Positions 1 through 6,452 of a DNA stretch of 19,061 bases are shown piece after piece. The stretch's first letter is position 1; each line of letters starts with the position of its first letter. Source of the DNA: Novosphingobium sp. UBA1948. GTDB lineage: Bacteria > Pseudomonadota > Alphaproteobacteria > Sphingomonadales > Sphingomonadaceae. A program made the translations under genes and the position numbers. The stretch is from contig DDES01000245.1 of NCBI GenBank assembly GCA_002336765.1, forward strand, positions 18,221-37,281. The letters are read 5' to 3'. The notes beneath the pieces were generated by a model, which had not been told where the DNA came from, searched no databases, and worked only from the letters and a program-made list of their open reading frames with translations.

Positions 1-57
1 CTTGTCGGGATGGCCTTCGGAAACGCTTTCGGAGGTGAAGAGATACTCGCTGCGCAT
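1..57 (-). CDS. metK: S-adenosylmethionine synthetase, N-terminal fragment (runs off window)
   Basis: Only the first 19 codons are inside the window. They read MRSEYLFTSESVSEGHPDK, the hallmark MetK N-terminus, in which the conserved GHPDK contains a histidine that contacts ATP. The enzyme makes S-adenosylmethionine from methionine and ATP in the cytoplasm. The ATG is preceded by a good ribosome binding site (AGAAGG, complement of 65-70) with 7 bases of spacing. The gene lies 51 bases downstream of lnt on the same strand, and a hairpin fills part of that gap. The identity is secure despite the short length because this N-terminus is highly conserved; nothing can be said about the rest of the gene. 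Confidence 0.9.
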   Translation of the reverse strand, partial: MRSEYLFTSESVSEGHPDK

Positions 58-77
58 GGGTTTGCCTTCTGTGACTT

Positions 78-103
78 GCCATATAAAGCAATCTTTATGT
101 GGC
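78..103 (-). promoter_or_regulatory. Hairpin in the lnt-metK spacer (metK 5' leader)
   Basis: Reading toward metK, GCCACATAAAG and CTTTATATGGC flank the loop ATTG. This is an 11-position stem with one C-A mismatch; the opposite strand would form a G-U pair there. There is no T-run after it, so it is not an obvious terminator for lnt. It ends 7 bases before the AGAAGG ribosome binding site of metK. Its role is unknown; a regulatory leader or an mRNA stability element are both possible. Confidence 0.45.
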
Positions 104-108
104 GTTCC

Positions 109-1716
109 CTAACCCAGAGAGCGCCGCAACACAAGAGCCGTAGCCCCAAGAAGAATTAGGGCCAGCCCAAGCGTAAGCATGGTTCCGGCACGGGCAAAGA
201 GCGTGGGCGCCTTGGCCTGAGGCACCACGCCATCCAGTCGACCCGCCACCCCGCGCGGTACAAAACCGCGCACGATCCCGTCGCCATCCACCACCGCGCT
301 GATCCCGTTGGTGGTGGAACGCAGCACCGGCAGCCCCTCCTCCAGCGCGCGTAACCGCGCCTGCGCCAGATGCTGGGGCGGCCCCCATGCGCCGAACCAG
401 CCATCGTTGGACGGGTTGAAAATATAGTCCGGCCGATGCGCGGGATCGACCACCGCGCCGGAAAAGATGATCTCGTAACAGATCTGCATCCCCGCCTTGC
501 CCAGCGGGCCGAGGTCGAGCGTGCGCGGCCCCGGACCTGCGCTGAAGTCGATATCGCCGGGAACCAGCCGCGCCAGCCCGAGCGGCTCGAGAAGCCCGCG
601 CATCGGCAAATATTCGCCATAAGGCACCAGATGCGCCTTGGCATAGGAGGCGATGATCCGGCCATGATCATCGATACCGGTCACGACGTTGCGCCCGCCC
701 ACCGCCTCGACACCCTTGAAATCCAGATCGACCGAGCCCGTCAGCAGCACGCCGCTCCGCCCGATGGCACGCGCCAGCCTGAGGCGCGCCATCCACGGGT
801 CGCCCGCGAATGTGTATTGATAGTACCAAGCCGGATAGCCGTCGCGCATGAATTCCGGCACGCCCGATTCGGGCCACAACACCAGGCGAGGACCCGCCGC
901 CAGCGGCGCGGACAGCAGCGCCGAATCGCGGAATTGGCGGTCGAAATGCGCCGGATCGTCGAGATCCTCCTGCGCCACATTGGGCTGCACCAGCGTATAG
1001 GCGATATGCCCCTTGCGCTCGGCAGGCGCAGCCCAGACCATCGCCAGCGCTACCACCAGCAGCGGTAGCGCGACCAAGGCGCCTCCATGCAGGCGGTCAC
1101 GCCCTGTCAGACGCAACCCCTCGCCCAGCAGACCCGCCAGCAAGGCAACCAGCCCCGACAGGCCATAGGTGCCCAGCCACGGCGCCAGCACTGCCAGCCC
1201 TGCATGGCCGAAATCGCCCAGCACCACCGCGCCCAGCGGGTTCCACGGAAAGCCGGTGAAGATCGTGCCGCGCAGCACTTCGCAAACAATCCATGCGCCA
1301 GCAAAAGCCAAGACGCGCGCTGCTGCCGATCTGCGGCAAAGCCACAGGACGACACAGGCCAGCGCCGGATAGACCGCCAGATAGAGCGACAGGCCGAACA
1401 CCGCGAAGCCACCCAGCATGGCGGGCATCTTGGCCTGATAGGTGAAGGCGGTGGCGATCCAGTTCAGCCCGAGCGCGAAATGCCCTACGCCCCACAGCCA
1501 GCCAACCAGCGCCGCGCGGCGCCCTGTATGCGCCCGCAGCACCAGCCAGCCCAGCCCCGCCAGCGACAGCAGGGTGAGTGGCCACAGATGCAAAGGTTCA
1601 AAACCGCAAGCCGCCAGCGCGCCCAGCGCAAGCATCACGGCGATGCGCCAGCCCTTCTGCCAACAGGCAACAGCAAACAGCCGCGAACGGCGTCTATATT
1701 TGTCGAACCAGGCCAT
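109..1716 (-). CDS. lnt: Apolipoprotein N-acyltransferase
   Basis: Inner-membrane enzyme that adds the third acyl chain to the N-terminal cysteine of lipoproteins, the last step of lipoprotein maturation. The product has 535 residues, close to the usual 510-540. Residues ~20-230 are mostly hydrophobic helices, and residues ~236-500 form a nitrilase-like (CN hydrolase) periplasmic domain. The catalytic triad is visible: Glu283 in LWPESGVPE, Lys360 in YAKAHLVPYGEYLP and Cys413 in ICYEI. The essential loop Glu368 is also present, and a final hydrophobic helix spans ~511-530. The ATG start lacks a convincing ribosome binding site. The gene sits 82 bases downstream of the DUF4167 gene and just ahead of metK, all on the same strand, so it may share their transcript. 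Confidence 0.96.
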   Translation of the reverse strand: MAWFDKYRRRSRLFAVACWQKGWRIAVMLALGALAACGFEPLHLWPLTLLSLAGLGWLVLRAHTGRRAALVGWLWGVGHFALGLNWIATAFTYQAKMPAMLGGFAVFGLSLYLAVYPALACVVLWLCRRSAAARVLAFAGAWIVCEVLRGTIFTGFPWNPLGAVVLGDFGHAGLAVLAPWLGTYGLSGLVALLAGLLGEGLRLTGRDRLHGGALVALPLLVVALAMVWAAPAERKGHIAYTLVQPNVAQEDLDDPAHFDRQFRDSALLSAPLAAGPRLVLWPESGVPEFMRDGYPAWYYQYTFAGDPWMARLRLARAIGRSGVLLTGSVDLDFKGVEAVGGRNVVTGIDDHGRIIASYAKAHLVPYGEYLPMRGLLEPLGLARLVPGDIDFSAGPGPRTLDLGPLGKAGMQICYEIIFSGAVVDPAHRPDYIFNPSNDGWFGAWGPPQHLAQARLRALEEGLPVLRSTTNGISAVVDGDGIVRGFVPRGVAGRLDGVVPQAKAPTLFARAGTMLTLGLALILLGATALVLRRSLG

Positions 1717-1798
1717 AGGCCGTGCTTAGCGGGGCGCGAACCAGCCGTCACCCCGTTAAGACACCATCAGGCCAAACCGCAATCGAGCGTTTCAGCCC

Positions 1799-2692
1799 TC
1801 AGGCGTTTTCAAGCGTCTCACCGGCATCGCCAGCCGGCTTCTTGCGCGGCGCGCGGCGCTTGGGTGCGGGTGCCGCCTCGGCAGCGGGGGTTTCAACCGG
1901 CGCGGCAGCAGGGGCGCTGACCGCTTCCTCCGCTACCTTGCGCGGCGCGGAAATCGAGGGCGGCAGGGCCGCTTCGAGACCCGAACCTTCGGCCGCTTCA
2001 AAGCGCGGCCCACGCTCGGCGCGGTCCTCGCGACGCGGGCGACGGTCGCCGCGCGGCTCGGAGCCCCGTGCATCATCACGGCGCCCATCCTCACGACGGG
2101 GACGCAGACCGCGCGCCTTATTGCGGTTCTCACGCAGGAAAGGATTGGCAGGCGGCTCGTAGGGGTTGACCTCTGCCTCGGCGTCACCAGCCTCGCCATT
2201 GTCCCCGGCATCATCGCGCGGCTCGTCGCGGACATCATCGCGCGGTTCCTCGCGGCGGCGCGGCGGGTTGCCGTTCTGCTGGCCATTCGGGCCGGAATCG
2301 CGTTCTTCGCGCTCGCGACGGGTGTAGACCGGCGGCGTATCAAAGGTGGGGAAATCGCTTTCCACCATGAAATCACCGGCATCCTCACCCTCGCCACCGG
2401 CGTCGGGTGCATCCTGCCAGCGATCATCGCGGCGCGCGCGTGCCTCTTCCTGACGCAGGCGGGTGTCGGCCAGCACGCGGAAATAGTGATCGGCAAACTG
2501 GAGGTAATATTCCGCCTGCACGCGGTCGCCATTGAGATGGGCGTCCTGCGCGAGCTTGCGATACTTCTCCAGCAATTGCGGCGCATTGCCCCGCGCGCGG
2601 CTGTCGATGCGGTTGAGCTGGGCTCCGCCGTTCTGTTGACGGTTGTTGTTGCCGCGACTGCGACGACGGTTATTGCCACGGTTGTTGTTCAA
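1799..2692 (-). CDS. DUF4167 domain protein, basic and low-complexity
   Basis: The 297-residue product begins with an Asn/Arg-rich stretch (MNNNRGNNRRRSRGNNNRQQ). The conserved DUF4167 core follows at about residues 25-85 (ARGNAPQLLEKYRKLAQDAH ... YYLQFADHYFRVLADTR). The rest is disordered and rich in Arg, Asp, Glu and Pro, ending in an Ala/Pro/Lys tail. The family is common in alphaproteobacteria, often next to prfA and prmC, as here. Its function is not established; the Asn/Arg-rich end suggests RNA or ribosome association, which is inference. The start is TTG at 2692: an in-frame TAG lies only four codons upstream, so no earlier start is possible. No typical ribosome binding site is adjacent, only a distant AGGA about 11 bases upstream. 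Family certain, function unknown. Confidence 0.88.
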   Translation of the reverse strand: MNNNRGNNRRRSRGNNNRQQNGGAQLNRIDSRARGNAPQLLEKYRKLAQDAHLNGDRVQAEYYLQFADHYFRVLADTRLRQEEARARRDDRWQDAPDAGGEGEDAGDFMVESDFPTFDTPPVYTRREREERDSGPNGQQNGNPPRRREEPRDDVRDEPRDDAGDNGEAGDAEAEVNPYEPPANPFLRENRNKARGLRPRREDGRRDDARGSEPRGDRRPRREDRAERGPRFEAAEGSGLEAALPPSISAPRKVAEEAVSAPAAAPVETPAAEAAPAPKRRAPRKKPAGDAGETLENA

Positions 2693-3018
2693 AGGAGTCT
2701 TATCCTAAACTCCGGCCTACCTGTCCGGCACCTTGTGCCGGTGAGTTTGCCGGTGAGCGTAACGCCCGATCCTTCCGCTTGCACCCACGACGGTCTTGGC
2801 GCCATCACAGGTGATCGACCCGCTCTCTGCCAGAGCTTCCGACGGGGGGCCGGACAATTCGGGCAAGAATGCTGGATTGGAACCAGCCAGAGGGGAAGCG
2901 TGCGTCCCTCGGCAGTTCTGCGGTTTCAATTAGGGGGACTACCGGCAAATGCCAAGGAAAAACTTAACAGCACCCCGTGTTTTTCCAAGGTGGCGTATTT
3001 TTATCGCGCCGCCTTTAA
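2693..3018 (-). other. 326-base gap between prmC and the DUF4167 gene; hairpin-rich probable leader
   Basis: No convincing gene is present; the one minus-strand ORF of 70 codons (2717-2929) has no recognisable features. Several stem-loops can be drawn. GGAAAAAC pairs with GTTTTTCC across a 15-base loop near 2956-2986. A 5-bp stem lies at 2871-2887. CCGGCAC pairs perfectly with GTGCCGG around a 3-base loop at 2725-2741. GGAGT pairs with ACTCC (2694-2698 with 2709-2713) just in front of the TTG start of the DUF4167 gene, with AGGA in the loop. I could not identify a trustworthy promoter. The size of the gap within an otherwise tight gene train suggests that the DUF4167 gene has its own promoter and a structured leader. 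Confidence 0.4.
2725..2741 (-). promoter_or_regulatory. Perfect 7-bp triloop hairpin upstream of the DUF4167 start
   Basis: CCGGCAC (2725-2731) and GTGCCGG (2735-2741) flank a 3-base loop, AAG on the minus strand. It lies 32 bases before the TTG start and is not followed by a T-run, so a terminator is unlikely. A leader hairpin or protein-binding palindrome is more plausible. Confidence 0.4.
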
Positions 3019-3858
3019 TTACATCTCCGGCCGCGACAGGGTAAGCGCGCGCGGGCGCCCTGCCAAATCGCGATGCAATCGCGTGGCGAAACCGGCGCTG
3101 GCGGCGATCATGGCCACCGCCTCGTCCTGACGATGGCCGATTTCCAGCACGGCGATCCCTGCAGGTGTGAGCAAGGCGGGTAATTGCGGGATCAGGCGGC
3201 GATAGTCGTCGAGCCCTTCCGGCCCTGCGAACAGCGCGCCCGCCGGTTCATAGTCGCGCACCGAAGGGGCGAGTTGGGCATCGTCCTCGACATAGGGCGG
3301 GTTCGACAGAATCAGATCAAAGCGCCCCAGCCCCTCCGCCCAACCATCCCGCGTCCAGTCCGCCAGACGCATGGTAGAGCGCGCGGCGAGCCCCAACGCC
3401 TCGGCATTGGCCTGCGCCACAGCCAGCGCAGCGGCGGAGCAATCGATCCCGACACCCTGCGCGGCGGAGCGCTCATGCAGCACCGCCAGCAATATCGCGC
3501 CCGTGCCCGTGCCGCAATCCAGCACGCGAACGGGGGCGGGACAAGCCTGCAGCGCAGCCTCGACAATCGCCTCGCTATCCCCGCGCGGGATCAGCGTGTC
3601 GGCTGTCACGCGAAAGGGCAGGCCCCAGAACTCCTGCGTGCCGGTGATATGGGCGACCGGCTCCTGCGCGGCGCGGCGCTTGACCAGCGCAACATAGGCA
3701 TCGGGCGCCGCATCCTGCATCCGGCGCAGCAACAGATCCGAGCGCGAGCAGCCCAAGGCGTGGGCCATCAACACTTCAGCGTCGAGGCGGGCCGTGTCCG
3801 AGGTGGCGGCGAGGCCTTCCGCCGCAGCATGCACCGCCTGCGCGACCGTGTTACTCAC
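3019..3858 (-). CDS. prmC: Release factor glutamine methyltransferase PrmC
   Basis: SAM-dependent enzyme that methylates the Gln of the GGQ motif in release factors RF1 and RF2. Taking the GTG at 3858 gives 279 residues. An N-terminal helical domain covers ~1-85, followed by the IPRGDSE motif at 90-96. The SAM-binding DCGTGTG (114-120) and the catalytic NPPY (186-189) follow in a Rossmann-type methyltransferase domain. The GTG overlaps the last 8 bases of prfA (GGTGAGTAA), giving tight coupling. A longer reading frame to 3894 would add 12 residues from inside prfA and is less likely. The neighbouring prfA encodes its substrate, the standard pairing. Family assignment is firm; the start is likely but not proven. 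Confidence 0.94.
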   Translation of the reverse strand: MSNTVAQAVHAAAEGLAATSDTARLDAEVLMAHALGCSRSDLLLRRMQDAAPDAYVALVKRRAAQEPVAHITGTQEFWGLPFRVTADTLIPRGDSEAIVEAALQACPAPVRVLDCGTGTGAILLAVLHERSAAQGVGIDCSAAALAVAQANAEALGLAARSTMRLADWTRDGWAEGLGRFDLILSNPPYVEDDAQLAPSVRDYEPAGALFAGPEGLDDYRRLIPQLPALLTPAGIAVLEIGHRQDEAVAMIAASAGFATRLHRDLAGRPRALTLSRPEM

Positions 3859-4915
3859 CGAGCGCGGCCAGCCGCTTGGCCTGATCCTCGGCAATCAACG
3901 CGTCGATCAGTTCGCCCAGCCCCGGCCCTTCGAGGATTTCGGGCAGACGGTGCAGCGTCAGATTGATACGGTGGTCGGTGACGCGGCCTTGCGGGAAATT
4001 GTAGGTGCGGATGCGTTCGGAGCGATCCCCGCTGCCCACCATCGCCTTGCGCGCCTCGGCCTCGGCGCCCTGCGCCTCGTCGCGCATTTTTTCATACAGA
4101 CGCGCGCGCAAAACCTGCATCGCCTTGGCCTTGTTCTTGTGCTGGCTGCGCTCGTCCTGACAGATCACGACCAACCCGCTGGGCAGATGGGTGATGCGCA
4201 CCGCCGAATCGGTGGTGTTCACATGCTGGCCGCCTGCGCCGCTGGCGCGATAGATGTCAATCTTGAGGTCCTTGTCCTCAATCGCCACATCCACCTCGTC
4301 CGGCTCGGGCAGGATGGCGACCGTGGCGGCGCTGGTGTGGATGCGCCCGCCGCTTTCCGTCACCGGCACGCGCTGCACGCGATGCACGCCGCTCTCGAAC
4401 TTGAACTTGGCGAACACGCCCTGCCCGCTCACATGGGCAACCACTTCCTTGAAACCGCCAATCTCGCTGGCGTTGGCGCTGACCATTTCGACGCGCCAGC
4501 CCTGTTCGGCGGCATAGCGCTCATACATGCGGTAAAGATCAGCGGCGAACAGCGCCGCCTCGTCGCCCCCCGTGCCCGCGCGGATTTCGAGCATGGCCGG
4601 GCGGCTGTCTGCCGAATCGCGCGGCAGCATGGCGATGGACAAAGCCCGCTCGGCCAGCGGCAGATCGGCCTTGAGGCGGGCGATCTCCTCCTCGGCCAGC
4701 TCACGCATCTCGGGATCATCAAGCGCGGCAAGGCTCTCCAACTCGCCGCGCATGGCCGACACCTCTGCCGCCGCCCGCGCCACCGGTTCCAGTTCGGCAT
4801 AGTCGCGGCTGGCGGCGATAAACTCCTTGCCCTCCAGCGTGCCGGAAGCAAGGCGCGCCTCCAGCTCGGTGAAGCGATGCGTGATCTGGGACAGGCGGGA
4901 GGAGGGGATGGTCAT
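3851..4915 (-). CDS. prfA: Peptide chain release factor 1
   Basis: RF1 recognises UAA and UAG stop codons and triggers peptide release at the ribosome. The product has 354 residues, close to the usual 355-360. The stop-codon-reading tripeptide is PVT at 184-186 (PxT type, as expected for RF1 rather than RF2's SPF). The hydrolysis motif GGQ is at 228-230 in SGAGGQHVNTTDSAVR. The N-terminal helical domain has the GTGGDEAALFA signature at 114-124. The ATG directly follows the hisS stop codon (TAA then ATG, no spacer), and the 3' end overlaps prmC by 8 bases, so hisS, prfA and prmC are probably co-transcribed and translationally coupled. Confidence 0.97.
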   Translation of the reverse strand: MTIPSSRLSQITHRFTELEARLASGTLEGKEFIAASRDYAELEPVARAAAEVSAMRGELESLAALDDPEMRELAEEEIARLKADLPLAERALSIAMLPRDSADSRPAMLEIRAGTGGDEAALFAADLYRMYERYAAEQGWRVEMVSANASEIGGFKEVVAHVSGQGVFAKFKFESGVHRVQRVPVTESGGRIHTSAATVAILPEPDEVDVAIEDKDLKIDIYRASGAGGQHVNTTDSAVRITHLPSGLVVICQDERSQHKNKAKAMQVLRARLYEKMRDEAQGAEAEARKAMVGSGDRSERIRTYNFPQGRVTDHRINLTLHRLPEILEGPGLGELIDALIAEDQAKRLAALGE

Positions 4916-6304
4916 TTAGGCGCTTTTGGGGAAGAGGTACACTTCGCGATTAAAATCAACGCGCTGCCCCCGTACGTCAAAGCTATCCTTGAGAATACTG
5001 TTCAATGGCTCCCAAAAACTCATTCCATACTCGGCATCAGGCGCAACCGCTTTTGCTCGGATGCTGATTGCCCCATTCCCTTCATTGCCCCGATCATCCA
5101 AAATAAGGCAAATGCTCGGCGATGCCTTCAACGCCCGTTCAAACCTCTTCCGAGGATTCCCAGTGACGAATTGTTCTACTGAAATCGCTGAACGATCAGC
5201 AGACCATTCATATCGGTGACTTCCAAATGCCACCTTGCGCAGCCCAGCACATATAGCTGATGCCGCGCTTTCAACATTCCGCGTTTCTGCAATGACCGCA
5301 AAAGTTGGACCACGCTCGGCCACACCGCCCCCATCCGCCACCAGCATCGCCAGCCGCTCGATACCCGCAGCCCAGCCGACCGCCGGGGTCGCCGCGCCAC
5401 CGAGGCTTTCCATCAACCCGTCATAGCGCCCGCCGCCCAACACGGTGCCTTGCGCCCCCAGCCGGTCGGTGACGAATTCAAAGGCGGTATGGCGATAATA
5501 GTCCAGCCCGCGCACCAGCGCCGGATTGCGCACCCATGCCACGCCCGCCGCATCCAGCCCGCCGGTGACGCGCGCGAAGAAGTCCTTCGCCTCGTCCGAC
5601 AGGTAATCGTCAATGCGTGGCGCATCGGCCACGAACAGCTTGTCGCGCGGATCCTTGCTGTCGAGAATGCGCAGCGGGTTCTTCTCGAGCCGCTCCTGCG
5701 AATCCTCGGAAAGCTCGCCCTTCACCGCGCGGAAATAGTCGATCAAGGCCGCGCGCCATGCCTCTCGGCTCGTCCCGTCGCCCAGCGTGTTGAGCGTGAG
5801 CGTGACGCCATCAGCGATCCCCAGTTCTTTCAGCAACTGGTCGGCCATCACCAACAGCTCCACATCGGCGGTCGGCTCGGCCGCCCCGATGATCTCGGCG
5901 TCGATCTGGTGGAACTGGCGATAGCGACCCTTTTGCGGGCGCTCATAGCGGAACAGCGGGCCGTGTGTGGCGATCTTCACCGGCGCATATTGCTGCCACC
6001 CGTTGGTGAGATAGGCGCGCGCGATGCCCGCCGTGAACTCGGGGCGCAGGGTCAGCGATTCGCCGCCGCGATCCTCGAAGGAATACATTTCCTTGGAAAC
6101 GACATCGGTCGTCTCGCCAAGGCTTCGGCTGAACACCGCCGTCTTTTCAAACACCGGCATTTCGGTGCGACGAAAGCGATAGAGTTTGCGCACGCGCTCG
6201 AAGGTTTCGACCACATGGGCGAAAGCCTCGGCATCGGGGCCGAAAATGTCCTGCGTGCCGCGGATAGGCTGCGGCGTCTCGATCTTGCGGGTTTCCTTGC
6301 TCAT
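4916..6304 (-). CDS. hisS: Histidyl-tRNA synthetase with an atypical C-terminal domain
   Basis: Class II synthetase that charges tRNA-His. The product has 462 residues, longer than the usual ~420. The catalytic part is canonical: PIRGTQDI near residue 13, motif 2 with FRYERPQKGRYRQFHQ at 118-133, the histidine-specific LVRGLDYY at 263-270 and motif 3 GWAAGIERLAM at 310-320. From about residue 332 the anticodon-binding domain diverges. Only faint similarity remains, such as GNPRKRFERALK ... LILDDRGNEGNG in place of the usual G-x-x-K-K-Q-F-K-R-A ... LG-E-x-E pattern. There is extra sequence at ~362-380 and a tail of ~40 residues. The DNA of this part (4916-5311) is about 50% GC by my count, against 63-78% just upstream. 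It looks like a domain replacement by recombination, although the frame is intact and the prfA junction is undisturbed. Confidence 0.93.
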   Translation of the reverse strand: MSKETRKIETPQPIRGTQDIFGPDAEAFAHVVETFERVRKLYRFRRTEMPVFEKTAVFSRSLGETTDVVSKEMYSFEDRGGESLTLRPEFTAGIARAYLTNGWQQYAPVKIATHGPLFRYERPQKGRYRQFHQIDAEIIGAAEPTADVELLVMADQLLKELGIADGVTLTLNTLGDGTSREAWRAALIDYFRAVKGELSEDSQERLEKNPLRILDSKDPRDKLFVADAPRIDDYLSDEAKDFFARVTGGLDAAGVAWVRNPALVRGLDYYRHTAFEFVTDRLGAQGTVLGGGRYDGLMESLGGAATPAVGWAAGIERLAMLVADGGGVAERGPTFAVIAETRNVESAASAICAGLRKVAFGSHRYEWSADRSAISVEQFVTGNPRKRFERALKASPSICLILDDRGNEGNGAISIRAKAVAPDAEYGMSFWEPLNSILKDSFDVRGQRVDFNREVYLFPKSA

Positions 6305-6452
6305 GGGACAAGCCCCCTACTCGCAGCCGCGCCCCGCGTGAAGCCCTGATTCATGGCTGCCCCGTCGCGCCGGCCATCACGCTGACAAAGGGGTAAATAA
6401 CGTAGCTCGAGCCTCTTGATAGGCGTTCATCTTCGCGCCATGAAGTAGCCCC

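Noticed and set aside
58..108. Known SAM-II or SAM/SAH riboswitch upstream of metK
   Set aside because: The hairpin is real but the conserved bases of those classes, as I know them, are not visible, so it is not called a riboswitch.
2717..2929. 70-codon minus-strand ORF in the prmC-DUF4167 gap
   Set aside because: No ribosome binding site, domain, signal or membrane segment, and it overlaps the probable leader hairpins.
3794..5182. Long open frame (462 codons) antisense to prmC, prfA and hisS
   Set aside because: The opposite strand carries GGQ, PxT and HisRS motifs; the antisense product has no family features.
4916..5311. Frameshift or truncation of hisS as the cause of the odd C-terminus
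   Set aside because: The frame is open to a stop that abuts prfA, the protein is longer than usual, and weak anticodon-domain patterns persist, so replacement or divergence fits better.
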